Positions 45,350 through 54,053 of a DNA stretch of 64,000 nucleotides are shown piece by piece. The translations under genes and the position numbers were made by a program. This DNA comes from Fidelibacterota bacterium (lineage in GTDB: Bacteria > Fidelibacterota > SORT01): positions 62,001-126,000 of the forward strand of contig JACZYG010000003.1 in NCBI GenBank assembly GCA_022571215.1. Direction: 5' to 3'. Under the pieces are notes generated by a model that made no database searches, was not told the origin of the DNA, and saw only the letters and a list, made by a program, of their open reading frames with translations. Each line of letters starts with the position of its first letter. Within the stretch, counting starts at the first letter, position 1.

Positions 45350-46819
45350 TTATTTTCCTACCTTATCCCAGGTGAGCCTTAATTCTCTTACCGCCTTTGC
45401 CTCGTCAAGACGTCTGACAGGAGTATTAAACGGCGCATCAGTCAGAAGAGCCGGATTCTCACTGATTTCATCATCTATTTTTTCAAGTATTGCTGAAAAA
45501 TTTTCCAGTGAATCCTTAGATTCTGATTCTGTCGGTTCAATCATCATCGCTTCTTTAACAATTAAAGGAAAGTAAACTGTCGGGGCGTGAACTCCGAAAT
45601 CCAATAATCTTTTGACTATATCTCCGGCCTTGGCTCCCCGTTTTTTTTGTGACTCGGCACTCACTACAAATTCATGCATACAATTTTGACCATAAGGAAT
45701 ATCATATCTCTCATTGACAAGTTTCTTGAGGTAATTTGCATTAATAATTGCATTTTTAGAAGCGGACCTAAATCCATCGGAACCTAAGAGTTTAATATAG
45801 GTATATGCCCTGACGAGTATCCCATAATTACCGTAAAAACCGTGTATTCTTCCAATTGAATCAGGAAAGTCTGAACTTAAAGTATAACGTTCACCAACCT
45901 TCTGCACCTTTGGGATCGGTAGGTACTTAGCTAACTTTGATATGACTCCAACAGGACCTGAACCGGGTCCTCCTCCTCCATGCGGCGTACTGAACGTTTT
46001 ATGCAAATTCAGGTGTGTAATATCAAACCCCATATTCGCCGGCTTCATTAAAGAGATCAAAGCATTGAAGTTCGCTCCGTCGAGATAGAGTAAAGCGCCT
46101 ACATCATGGATCTTTTTTGCAATAGTTGAAATCTCCTCTTCAAATAGACCCAGAGTATTCGGATTGGTAATCATCATTCCCGCTACCTCTTCATCAAGTT
46201 TGGAGGAAAGATCATTGACATCAACCAATCCTTTATCATTTGATTTAACAGGAACAGACTCGTAACCGCTGATAACAACACTCGCCGGATTAGTGCCATG
46301 AGCTGAATCAGGTATCAGAACCTTTTTTCTCGGATTTCCATTTTCAGAATGGAATTTCCGCATTATCATAATTCCGGTTAGTTCTCCCTGAGAACCCGCA
46401 GCGGGTTGAAGAGTGAAAGAATCCATTCCGGTAAAGCCGCATAAGGATTTTTCAAGCTCATACATCAACTGTAGCGCGCTTTGAACCGTTGATTCATGCT
46501 GATGCGGATGTATTCCTGAAAAACCGGGAAGCCGTGATGTCGCTTCATTTATTTTTGGATTATATTTCATGGTACAAGAACCGAGCGGATAGAATCCTTT
46601 ATCTATATGATGATTAGTGACACTCATATTGATAAAATGCCTCGCAATTTCCGGCTCACTCACTTCAGGAAGAGCAGGCTTTTCTTTTGAAAGATACTTT
46701 TCAGGAATTAAGGAGGATAATTTATTGTTGCCCACATCATTGGGAGGCAAAGAATATCCTTTTCTTCCCGGCACGCTCAGTTCATTTAACAATTTTTCCA
46801 AATTATGGAGACCCTTCAT
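45350..46819 (-). CDS. gcvPB: Glycine dehydrogenase (decarboxylating) subunit 2
   Basis: PLP-binding half of the two-subunit P protein of the glycine cleavage system. The 489 residues contain the PLP lysine in THLNLHKTFSTPHGGGGPGSG, HGTNPASVVISG and the start segment VSEPEIARHFINMS seen in GcvPB. GcvPA and the H and T proteins are not in the window, so the system is split. It sits one base after alaS. Confidence 0.94.
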   Translation of the reverse strand: MKGLHNLEKLLNELSVPGRKGYSLPPNDVGNNKLSSLIPEKYLSKEKPALPEVSEPEIARHFINMSVTNHHIDKGFYPLGSCTMKYNPKINEATSRLPGFSGIHPHQHESTVQSALQLMYELEKSLCGFTGMDSFTLQPAAGSQGELTGIMIMRKFHSENGNPRKKVLIPDSAHGTNPASVVISGYESVPVKSNDKGLVDVNDLSSKLDEEVAGMMITNPNTLGLFEEEISTIAKKIHDVGALLYLDGANFNALISLMKPANMGFDITHLNLHKTFSTPHGGGGPGSGPVGVISKLAKYLPIPKVQKVGERYTLSSDFPDSIGRIHGFYGNYGILVRAYTYIKLLGSDGFRSASKNAIINANYLKKLVNERYDIPYGQNCMHEFVVSAESQKKRGAKAGDIVKRLLDFGVHAPTVYFPLIVKEAMMIEPTESESKDSLENFSAILEKIDDEISENPALLTDAPFNTPVRRLDEAKAVRELRLTWDKVGK

Positions 46820-46820
46820 T

Positions 46821-49427
46821 TTATTTAGTCAATTTTAATATTATCGAATCCGATTGACTTAAAGCTTCATCGATCAGCTCCGGTTTTCCTCCGCCTGCCG
46901 TCGCAATGCGGTCATTCCCTCCTCCTCCGCCACCCATAACCTCAACCAATTCGGTAATCATTTTCTTCGCGCTAATGCCTTCACTTTTAATAATATCTTC
47001 TGTTACAATCACGACAATATATGCTTTTTGTTCAATTACACTCGCCAATACACCAACGCCGCTTTTCAATTTTTCCCGCAGTCGATCAGCAACGCCTTTC
47101 AATTCATCAAGTGAAGACGCTTCTATACGGCGGGTAACAAGAGTAACGTCTCCGATCTTATTATTCGGATCAATCCAAGAATCAATATCCAAGGTATCGG
47201 ACGGTTTCGATTTCTTTAATTTTCTTTCGAGCTCTTTATTGCTTTCTGCCAGAGACTTAAACCGTTCCGGAAGCTGCTCGGATTTTACCGACAGCTGATT
47301 TTCCAACTCGGATAGTACCGACCTATTCTCCTGTATCTGTTTTAGCGCTCCTTCACCTGTAACAGCTTCGATCCTGCGGACTCCCGAAGATATTGCGGAT
47401 TCATGCGTTATCAAAAACACGCCTATGTCACCCGTCCTGTCAACATGAGTACCGCCACAAAGTTCCTTGCTGAAATCAGCTATCTCGACCATACGTACTT
47501 CATCACCATATTTCTCGCCGAAAAGCGCCATAGCACCGGACTTCTTCGCATTTTCTAAAGTAGTCAGAGTAGTTTTAAGTTCGATGTTTTCACGTATTTT
47601 ATCGTTAACCACCGACTCTATATTTTTAAGTTGTTCCACTGTCGGTTTTTCAAAATGATGGTAATCGAACCGTAGCCTATCCGGAGCTACAAGCGAACCC
47701 TTTTGCTCGACATGGTCTCCGAATTCGCTTCTAAGGGCGGCATGCATCAAATGCGTGGCAGTGTGATTCGGCAGGATATTCTTACGCCAATCGGAATTAA
47801 CTTCCGCTTTGACCTTCATATGTTCTTTCGGTTCGCCTTCAAGAACCTCCCCGATATGAACATAGTGCAAGCCACCGATTTTTTGAGTATCGTCAATCCT
47901 GATATTCAATCCTTTTGCTGAAATTATCCCGATATCCCCTACCTGTCCACCCGATTCCGCATAATAAGGTGTTTCTTTAAGTAATAACCGTATATCCTTA
48001 CCGGAATGAAAGATAATTTGAGTTATCTCAGAATTAGCTTCAAGTCTTTCATAACCTAAAAAAAGAGTAGGCTCCTGCTTTATTTCTACTCCATCAGGAA
48101 CCAAGTTATCCGCGGTAAATTTTTTCTTTCGACGGCTTCGCTCCTTTTGTTCTGTCATCGCCTTATCGAAGCCGTCTAAATCCACAGTCAAACCACTTTC
48201 CCTTGCCATTAAAGAGGTCAAATCAATTGGAAATCCATACGTATCGTATAACTTAAATGCGTCTTGACCTGAAATCAACTTTGATGAATTCTTTTTCATC
48301 TTAACCGTTAACTGGTCAAACAGCTCCATCCCCCTGTCTATAGTCTCTCCGAAACTCTCTTCTTCAGCTTTTATTACTCTTTCGATATGCTCTTTTCGAT
48401 CACGCAGCTCAGGAAATATATCTCCCATCAAATCTGTAAGAGGAGTTACCAGATTATGAATGAAGGGTGAATCGAGACCGAGATTCCTTCCGAATTTCGC
48501 GGCTCGGCGTAGCAATCTTCTCACTACGTAACCCCTCCCCTCATTTGAAGGCATCACTCCGTCAGCGATAGAAAACGACAGTGACCGAATATGGTCGGCG
48601 ATCACCCTAAACGCGCTCTGATTTTTACCCTCGTACTTTTTGCCGCTGATAATTTCTATCTCTTTGATAATTGGAGAAAATATATCGGTATCGTAGTTTG
48701 ATGATTTTCCTTGAACTATGGCTGTCAAACGTTCTAAACCCATACCGGTGTCAACATGCTTTTGCGGTAGTTCGTTTAATTTACCGGTTGAGTCCCGGAA
48801 ATATTGAATAAAGACAAGATTCCATATTTCAATATATTCATCGTCGCCCGAATTGATCTTATCAGCTGATTGTCCTTTGACATCTTCGCCGATAAAGTAG
48901 TGTATTTCCGAGCATGGTCCGCATGGCCCGGTATTGCCCATCTCCCAAAAATTATCCTTATCACCAAATTGAAGAACCCGCTCAGCAGGCAGTTCTGTTA
49001 CTTCGGGCCACAACTTCCTGGCTTCATCATCACTGTCATGAACCGTTGCCCACAACCGTTCCTTTTCGAGACCCCATACTTCTGTCAACAACTCCCAAGC
49101 CCATTCTATCGCTTCTTTCTTGTAATAGTCGCCAAATGACCAATTACCAAGCATTTCAAAAAATGTGTGATGATAAGTATCGAGTCCTACATCTTCGAGG
49201 TCGTTATGTTTTCCGCCGACTCTGATGCATTTTTGAGTATCTACTATACGTGGTACTTTGGGATTTTCTGTTCCAAGGAATATATTTTTGAATTGATTCA
49301 TTCCTGCATTTATGAATAACAACGTAGGATCATCTGATGGCACTACAGGCGCGGAGGGAACAACTTTATGCCCTTTCCCTTCGAAATAATCAAAGAATTC
49401 CTGCCGTATCTCGTTTACCGTTTTCAT
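46821..49427 (-). CDS. alaS: Alanine-tRNA ligase
   Basis: Class II synthetase of 868 residues. Motif 1 region FLFINAGMNQFKNIFLG-like (TLLFINAGMNQFKNIF) at the N-terminus, TGPCGPCSEIHY, the editing-domain zinc ligands HTATHLMH and CGGTHVDRTGDIG, and the C-terminal DHHA1-type GGGGGGNDR segment are present. A cognate tRNA-Ala lies at 62172-62244 with the G3:U70 pair that this enzyme reads. It starts two bases after the recX stop codon. Confidence 0.97.
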   Translation of the reverse strand: MKTVNEIRQEFFDYFEGKGHKVVPSAPVVPSDDPTLLFINAGMNQFKNIFLGTENPKVPRIVDTQKCIRVGGKHNDLEDVGLDTYHHTFFEMLGNWSFGDYYKKEAIEWAWELLTEVWGLEKERLWATVHDSDDEARKLWPEVTELPAERVLQFGDKDNFWEMGNTGPCGPCSEIHYFIGEDVKGQSADKINSGDDEYIEIWNLVFIQYFRDSTGKLNELPQKHVDTGMGLERLTAIVQGKSSNYDTDIFSPIIKEIEIISGKKYEGKNQSAFRVIADHIRSLSFSIADGVMPSNEGRGYVVRRLLRRAAKFGRNLGLDSPFIHNLVTPLTDLMGDIFPELRDRKEHIERVIKAEEESFGETIDRGMELFDQLTVKMKKNSSKLISGQDAFKLYDTYGFPIDLTSLMARESGLTVDLDGFDKAMTEQKERSRRKKKFTADNLVPDGVEIKQEPTLFLGYERLEANSEITQIIFHSGKDIRLLLKETPYYAESGGQVGDIGIISAKGLNIRIDDTQKIGGLHYVHIGEVLEGEPKEHMKVKAEVNSDWRKNILPNHTATHLMHAALRSEFGDHVEQKGSLVAPDRLRFDYHHFEKPTVEQLKNIESVVNDKIRENIELKTTLTTLENAKKSGAMALFGEKYGDEVRMVEIADFSKELCGGTHVDRTGDIGVFLITHESAISSGVRRIEAVTGEGALKQIQENRSVLSELENQLSVKSEQLPERFKSLAESNKELERKLKKSKPSDTLDIDSWIDPNNKIGDVTLVTRRIEASSLDELKGVADRLREKLKSGVGVLASVIEQKAYIVVIVTEDIIKSEGISAKKMITELVEVMGGGGGGNDRIATAGGGKPELIDEALSQSDSIILKLTK

Positions 49428-49429
49428 CT

Positions 49430-49930
49430 TTATTCTATATTAAAATTTTCATATTCCGCAATTACTTCTCGTATCACATCCCAGCGAAACCCTCGTCTCT
49501 TAAGATAGTCTATATGTCTTTTCATATCTTTTTGCTCCAATTCGTCTTGGTATCGCAGGCGTTTTGTTAACAATTTTCTTACGAGATCGAATTGACTGTA
49601 CTCCTCATAAATATCTCTGATAACCCGTTCTAAAAGTTCTTTTTCGATACCCTTGGTGTATAATTCTGAGCGAATTTTCTCAGGACCCCAAGATTTCCCT
49701 TCTATTTTACTTCTCGAAAAGGCAATTGCAAACCGTTCATCGTTCAACAGGTTAGCCTTAGTCAAAATTCCTAACACCATTTCAATTATCTCTTCAGGAT
49801 ATCCTTTCTGGTTTAATTTCAATCTCATCTCTTTTACGGATCTGTCGCGATAACCCAGATACATCAGGGCGCTATCCTTTACTTTTGCAAGCGGGTCTAT
49901 ATTTAACTGGTTTGTATTTCTACGGGGCAT
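49430..49930 (-). CDS. recX: Regulatory protein RecX
   Basis: A 166-residue helical protein made of three-helix repeats; ALMYLGYRDRSVKEMRLKL, NDERFAIAFSRSKIEGKSWG and LYTKGI are family segments. RecX binds RecA filaments and modulates them. Position 36 bp downstream of recA confirms it. Confidence 0.92.
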   Translation of the reverse strand: MPRRNTNQLNIDPLAKVKDSALMYLGYRDRSVKEMRLKLNQKGYPEEIIEMVLGILTKANLLNDERFAIAFSRSKIEGKSWGPEKIRSELYTKGIEKELLERVIRDIYEEYSQFDLVRKLLTKRLRYQDELEQKDMKRHIDYLKRRGFRWDVIREVIAEYENFNIE

Positions 49931-49966
49931 GGTTTAGAAAGATAATTTAAGTATGATCATATATTA

Positions 49967-51028
49967 TTACTCATCACCTTTTTTTTCTTCTTTGTCCTTA
50001 TCTCCGGAAACATCAGTTTCAGGGTTATCTACTAATCCTAAGTGTATCTTTACTTTCGCGCTGAGTTCTTCCAGTATATCAGGATTATCATGCAGATATA
50101 TTTTTGTATTTTCCCTGCCTTGTCCAAGCCTTTCGTCTCCATAAGAATACCAACTCCCCATTTTCGAGATGAGATCCGCTTCTAACGCAACATCAAGGAT
50201 ATCCGCCTCGTATGAGATTCCGAAACCATACATAATATCGAGCTCCACTTCCTTAAACGGCGGCGCCATCTTATTCTTCACGACTTTTACTCTTACCCTG
50301 TTTCCAATAGCATTCGAACCTTCTTTAATGGCTCCGATCCTCCTGATATCCAATCGGATGGATGCATAAAATTTCAACGCCCTACCGCCTGTTGTAGTTT
50401 CGGGACTGCCGAACATCACACCTATTTTCATTCGTATTTGATTGATAAATATCACACAGGTATTCGATTTTTTAATTATACCTGCCAATTTGCGAAGCGC
50501 CTGGGACATCAATCTGGCTTGTAATCCCATGTGCGAATCGCCCATCTCTCCCTCAAGCTCCGCCCTGGGAACTAACGCCGCCACGGAGTCTATTACTATC
50601 GTATCAATCGCGTTACTCCGGACTAAAGTTTCCGTTATCTCTAAAGCCTGTTCTCCCGAATCGGGCTGTGAGAGTAATAGATCGTCCGTATCTACTCCCA
50701 ATTTAGCGGCATACCGCGCATCAAGCGCATGTTCCGCATCTATGAAGGCGACCTTACCTCCGAGTTTCTGTGTTTCAGCGATGATGTGCAGACTCAGTGT
50801 TGTCTTACCTGAAGCCTCAGGACCAAAAATTTCAATAACCCTTCCGCGTGGTACGCCTCCGATTCCAAGAGCGGCATCAAGAGATAGAGCTCCTGTCGGA
50901 ATCACTTGAACCTCCATATGTGCGGAGGAATCACCGAGCCTCATGATCGAGCCTTTACCGAATTGTTTATCAATTTGACCGATTGCAAGTTCAAGCGCTT
51001 TTGCTTTTGCGTCTTCAGATTTTGCCAT
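49967..51028 (-). CDS. recA: Recombinase RecA
   Basis: Strand-exchange protein of homologous recombination and SOS induction. In 353 residues it has Walker [10 protein letters not shown], Walker [21 protein letters not shown], loop 2 [22 protein letters not shown] and an acidic lysine/glutamate-rich tail ending KEEKKGDE. All core motifs match the family closely. I see no obvious LexA box upstream of the operon, but could not search for a lineage-specific one. Confidence 0.98.
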   Translation of the reverse strand: MAKSEDAKAKALELAIGQIDKQFGKGSIMRLGDSSAHMEVQVIPTGALSLDAALGIGGVPRGRVIEIFGPEASGKTTLSLHIIAETQKLGGKVAFIDAEHALDARYAAKLGVDTDDLLLSQPDSGEQALEITETLVRSNAIDTIVIDSVAALVPRAELEGEMGDSHMGLQARLMSQALRKLAGIIKKSNTCVIFINQIRMKIGVMFGSPETTTGGRALKFYASIRLDIRRIGAIKEGSNAIGNRVRVKVVKNKMAPPFKEVELDIMYGFGISYEADILDVALEADLISKMGSWYSYGDERLGQGRENTKIYLHDNPDILEELSAKVKIHLGLVDNPETDVSGDKDKEEKKGDE

Positions 51029-51037
51029 TTCTAACTC

Positions 51038-51601
51038 CTAATTATTAAGTTTTACGGACTGCAGATTTGTGTAAACTGCTCCATTTGGATCCAACTCACT
51101 GCGCATCAATTTTAATTCGTCTGCATTAAATTCTATACTCTCAATAGATGTATCTTTTAAAATATTGATCAAACCTTTTTGCTTTTTTGAACTTCTTATT
51201 CTTCCGATCGTAATATGAGGCTTATTTTCCCGAACATCTTTTTCATAACCCAATTTACTCAGTTCTGATTCACAATTCTTATACATACGAATGAATTCAG
51301 GGACATCACCTTCTATCCCAAGCCAAAGAATTCGAGGACGTTTTTCATTTGGGAAGATACCCAACTGCCCTGTTTTAAGGTTCATTACCGAAATATCTTT
51401 TACAGCGTTTGTCACTGCAGCCGCAATATCGTTTATCCTATTTTCTTCCACATTACCAAGAAATTTCACGCTTAGATGGATATTCCCATGTTTTACCCAC
51501 CTTATTCCTTCTATGCTTTCTCCCAATTGATCTTGAATCCGCCGGGCAACCTGCTTCACCTCAACTGGAAGTTCGATTGCTATAAAGGTTCTGATCTTCA
51601 T
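51038..51601 (-). CDS. thpR: RNA 2',3'-cyclic phosphodiesterase (2H family)
   Basis: A 187-residue 2H phosphoesterase with both histidine motifs, HLSVKFLG and HITIGRI, about 80 residues apart, and the family start RTFIAIELP. It opens 2',3'-cyclic phosphate ends of RNA; the family was first described as 2'-5' RNA ligase. It is first in the operon with recA 9 bp downstream, a neighbourhood also seen for thpR elsewhere. Confidence 0.9.
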   Translation of the reverse strand: MKIRTFIAIELPVEVKQVARRIQDQLGESIEGIRWVKHGNIHLSVKFLGNVEENRINDIAAAVTNAVKDISVMNLKTGQLGIFPNEKRPRILWLGIEGDVPEFIRMYKNCESELSKLGYEKDVRENKPHITIGRIRSSKKQKGLINILKDTSIESIEFNADELKLMRSELDPNGAVYTNLQSVKLNN

Positions 51602-51650
51602 TTTCGCATAGAATAATAATTTATACTTTATAAATCAGGTAAGCAAAAGA

Positions 51651-51679
51651 AATGTAAAACCACTTCCACCCTTTGACAA
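51651..51679 (-). promoter_or_regulatory. Candidate promoter of the thpR-recA-recX-alaS-gcvPB operon
   Basis: On the minus strand TTGTCA (complement of 51674-51679) and TACATT (complement of 51651-51656) are 17 bases apart. The start point would be about 43 bases before the thpR ATG. Confidence 0.45.
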
Positions 51680-51714
51680 CTATTATTTCAAGACTAACTG
51701 CACCACCTATCCTC

Positions 51715-51743
51715 TTGACTTTACCACATCATGAAAATACATT
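51715..51743 (+). promoter_or_regulatory. Candidate promoter of the PEGA/cohesin-like/T9SS gene group
   Basis: TTGACT at 51715-51720 and TACATT at 51738-51743 with a 17-base spacer. Transcription would start near 51750, only about 13 bases before the TTG start of the first gene. Confidence 0.45.
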
Positions 51744-51762
51744 TCAGTACTAATGATTACGC

Positions 51763-53181
51763 TTGAGGACATCTATTATTCGCATTTTTAAGCTAACTGT
51801 GCTGTTAGGGATTGTATGTGTGACGAATTATACTTCGCTAAGCGCTCAGGGAGCTTCTGACAGATCATTATCACTACCAAAACCGATACCGGTACAACGA
51901 TTAGCAATCCACCCGTTATCCTTTACCAATTTAAGCGATAGGGATGGCGCAATATTGGATTCAAGAATTCGTACTATTATCAAAAAGAATGGTAACTATT
52001 ATTTATTTAGCGGTGACCAGGTACGTGAGATTCTTCGGAGTCAAAATCTTTCGACTCAAAATAGTTGCAAAACAGTAGATTGTCTTTCCACCTTTGGTTC
52101 CAATACGGGAGCCGATTTTAGCATTGGAGGAGAAATAATACTATTTTCCAACGGCTATCATTTTGACTTAAATCTTGTGGGCGTTATGCATAAAAAACGG
52201 ATGAACTACGTATCCAAATTACTATCAAACGATTGGGAGCAACTGATAAATTTTGAACTCCCCGCCCTAATCAATAGACTCTTGGAAACTCCTGAGTTTG
52301 AAACATTAGGTACTCTTATAGTCAAAAGTGACGCCGACAGCGCAACCGTGTACCTCGACGGCATCCTTGTTGGGAATACTCCTTACACTAAATATGATTT
52401 GAGCTTCGGTTATCATTCTGTTCGGGTGATCAATACATCTGAGTTTAAAGAAAAGACTGAAAAATTTTATATCACTCCTGAAGAGCCAAAATTAACCGTT
52501 ATCGCAAATTTCAGATTTAAATTAGGTGAATTATATGTTTCGGGACTCCCTTATGGAGCAGATCTTACATTGAATGATCTTGAAGTTGGCGTAATTCCTT
52601 ATAAGGATGAAAAGGTGTTTTGGGGAGATTATAATATCACGGCAAAGCATATTGGATATCACGATCAAGAGCTTAAAACAGTAATCGATAGTTATGATCC
52701 TAAGCACGTTGAGTTGGTATTGAAATACAAAAATCGATACCTTGCCGTGTTTTATTCCGCGATACTTCCCGGTTGGGGTCAAGCTTATTCGGGTCATTAT
52801 AAGCGGGCATCGGTATTTCCTATTATATATGGCGCGGGTGTATTTGCAAGTATATTTATGAACCGGCAATATTCAACGGCTTTAACTACTTATGAAGAAA
52901 AAAGAGATATTTACAAGGCATCTTTACTTTTAGAAGAAAGAATAGAGGGAGCTCGCACTGATATGGACAGCGCTCTTAGCAATGCGAAGAGTAAGCGTTT
53001 GATAGGTCTTTCCGCTGTGACTGCCACCGCGATATTTTGGTATTATAATATCAATGATGCTTTGCGTGAATTCCCCCCCAGAATTCGGGATCCATGGGAT
53101 TCAGAAAAAGCTCGTTTTCCGGCATTAAGTTATTCGGTGACTGAAAAAACTCTCTTAATCAGTCTAAACACTAACTTTTGA
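51763..53181 (+). CDS. Exported protein with PEGA repeats and C-terminal DUF5683
   Basis: A 472-residue protein from a TTG start, with a signal peptide (about 1-29, ending SLSAQG). Residues about 45-165 (VQRLAIHPLSFTNLSDRDG, GADFSIGGEIILFSNGYH) have the look of a CsgG/TolB-N-like periplasmic domain. Residues about 185-330 hold two PEGA-type repeats (SATVYLDGILVGNTPYT, then GADLTLNDLEVGVIPY). The rest has the DUF5683 segment FYSAILPGWGQAYSGHYK and two hydrophobic stretches. No ATG fits the frame. The stop overlaps the next start. It may anchor or organise the two surface proteins encoded after it, but that is inference. Confidence 0.7.
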   Translation: MRTSIIRIFKLTVLLGIVCVTNYTSLSAQGASDRSLSLPKPIPVQRLAIHPLSFTNLSDRDGAILDSRIRTIIKKNGNYYLFSGDQVREILRSQNLSTQNSCKTVDCLSTFGSNTGADFSIGGEIILFSNGYHFDLNLVGVMHKKRMNYVSKLLSNDWEQLINFELPALINRLLETPEFETLGTLIVKSDADSATVYLDGILVGNTPYTKYDLSFGYHSVRVINTSEFKEKTEKFYITPEEPKLTVIANFRFKLGELYVSGLPYGADLTLNDLEVGVIPYKDEKVFWGDYNITAKHIGYHDQELKTVIDSYDPKHVELVLKYKNRYLAVFYSAILPGWGQAYSGHYKRASVFPIIYGAGVFASIFMNRQYSTALTTYEEKRDIYKASLLLEERIEGARTDMDSALSNAKSKRLIGLSAVTATAIFWYYNINDALREFPPRIRDPWDSEKARFPALSYSVTEKTLLISLNTNF

Positions 53182-54053
53182 CAATAATGAAAATAATACT
53201 CCTTATGGCATTCATCTTCTCAATTGTAGGATGCTCCTTGTTCGTAGACACGCCTGATTCGACAGATTATGCAAATGTATGGGATCCCAGCTCTGACTTT
53301 TACAAGCCGCCAGAAACTGTTTTGTTGGTTAAACCGGCATCTTTAATAAATGAGCACACTACCACATTTGTTTGGAAATCGACCCGTACAGGTTCGCCAA
53401 CAGGCACATCAATTGATACGTCCGAGTATGCGAATATCAGCTGGTCTTATAGTCTGAATGGAAAAGATTTCACACCCGATAATGCTATTCAATCGCTTCT
53501 CCTCACATATTTAACCGATACTTTGAATATTTTTGAGGTTCGTACACATTATCCAAACGGTGAAATAGAAGATCCCCCGACTCATTACGAATTTAGAGTT
53601 GACGAAATTAAAGGACCTTCTTTGCGCTTTCATCCAAGAAAATATGATGATGCGGTAGTAGGTATGCCCATTACCATGGAACTTTATGCCGAGGAAGTTA
53701 CCGGCTTAACCGGAATAAGAATTGTCTTGGAATATTCTCCGGATTCGTTGACAATAGGAGACATATCCCCGCCTGCGGATTCTCTATTTTTTCTTTCACC
53801 GAATGGCGAAACGACTCTTTTTCTGGAATCTTCTCGACCGGATAATAGAGCTTCCGTAACTATAAATATGGCTTTAGCGGGCGCTGATATAGTTTCAGTA
53901 AGCGGAACGGGATTATTAGCAATCGTCTCGGTAACGCCCAAAGTTGTTGGAACTTCTTATATCAGAATTAGCTCCGAATCAATTTTCAGAGACTCTGATA
54001 ACAGAGACATAGTAATTAATAGAAGAGTCGAGGGGATAATAATTGCTAAATAG
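53178..54053 (+). CDS. Lipoprotein with a cohesin-like domain
   Basis: The N-terminus is a lipoprotein signal: from the ATG at 53187, MKIILLMAFIFSIVGC with Cys 16 as lipid site (a TTG at 53178 is the alternative start). Residues about 25-140 form an Ig-like region with TTFVWKSTRTGSP. Residues about 145-288 resemble a cohesin domain: VGMPITMELYAEEVTGLTGI, LEYSPDSLTIGDI, then VSVSGTGLLAIVSVTPKVVG and FRDSDNRDI. This is the fold that binds dockerins in cellulosomes and in many non-cellulosomal proteins. The next gene encodes a dockerin-like segment, and the two reading frames overlap by 11 bp. Confidence 0.7.
   Translation: MTIMKIILLMAFIFSIVGCSLFVDTPDSTDYANVWDPSSDFYKPPETVLLVKPASLINEHTTTFVWKSTRTGSPTGTSIDTSEYANISWSYSLNGKDFTPDNAIQSLLLTYLTDTLNIFEVRTHYPNGEIEDPPTHYEFRVDEIKGPSLRFHPRKYDDAVVGMPITMELYAEEVTGLTGIRIVLEYSPDSLTIGDISPPADSLFFLSPNGETTLFLESSRPDNRASVTINMALAGADIVSVSGTGLLAIVSVTPKVVGTSYIRISSESIFRDSDNRDIVINRRVEGIIIAK

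Noticed and set aside
50442-50909. Plus-strand open frame of 155 codons inside recA
   Set aside because: It is a shadow of the recA coding sequence on the other strand; no start signal or family.
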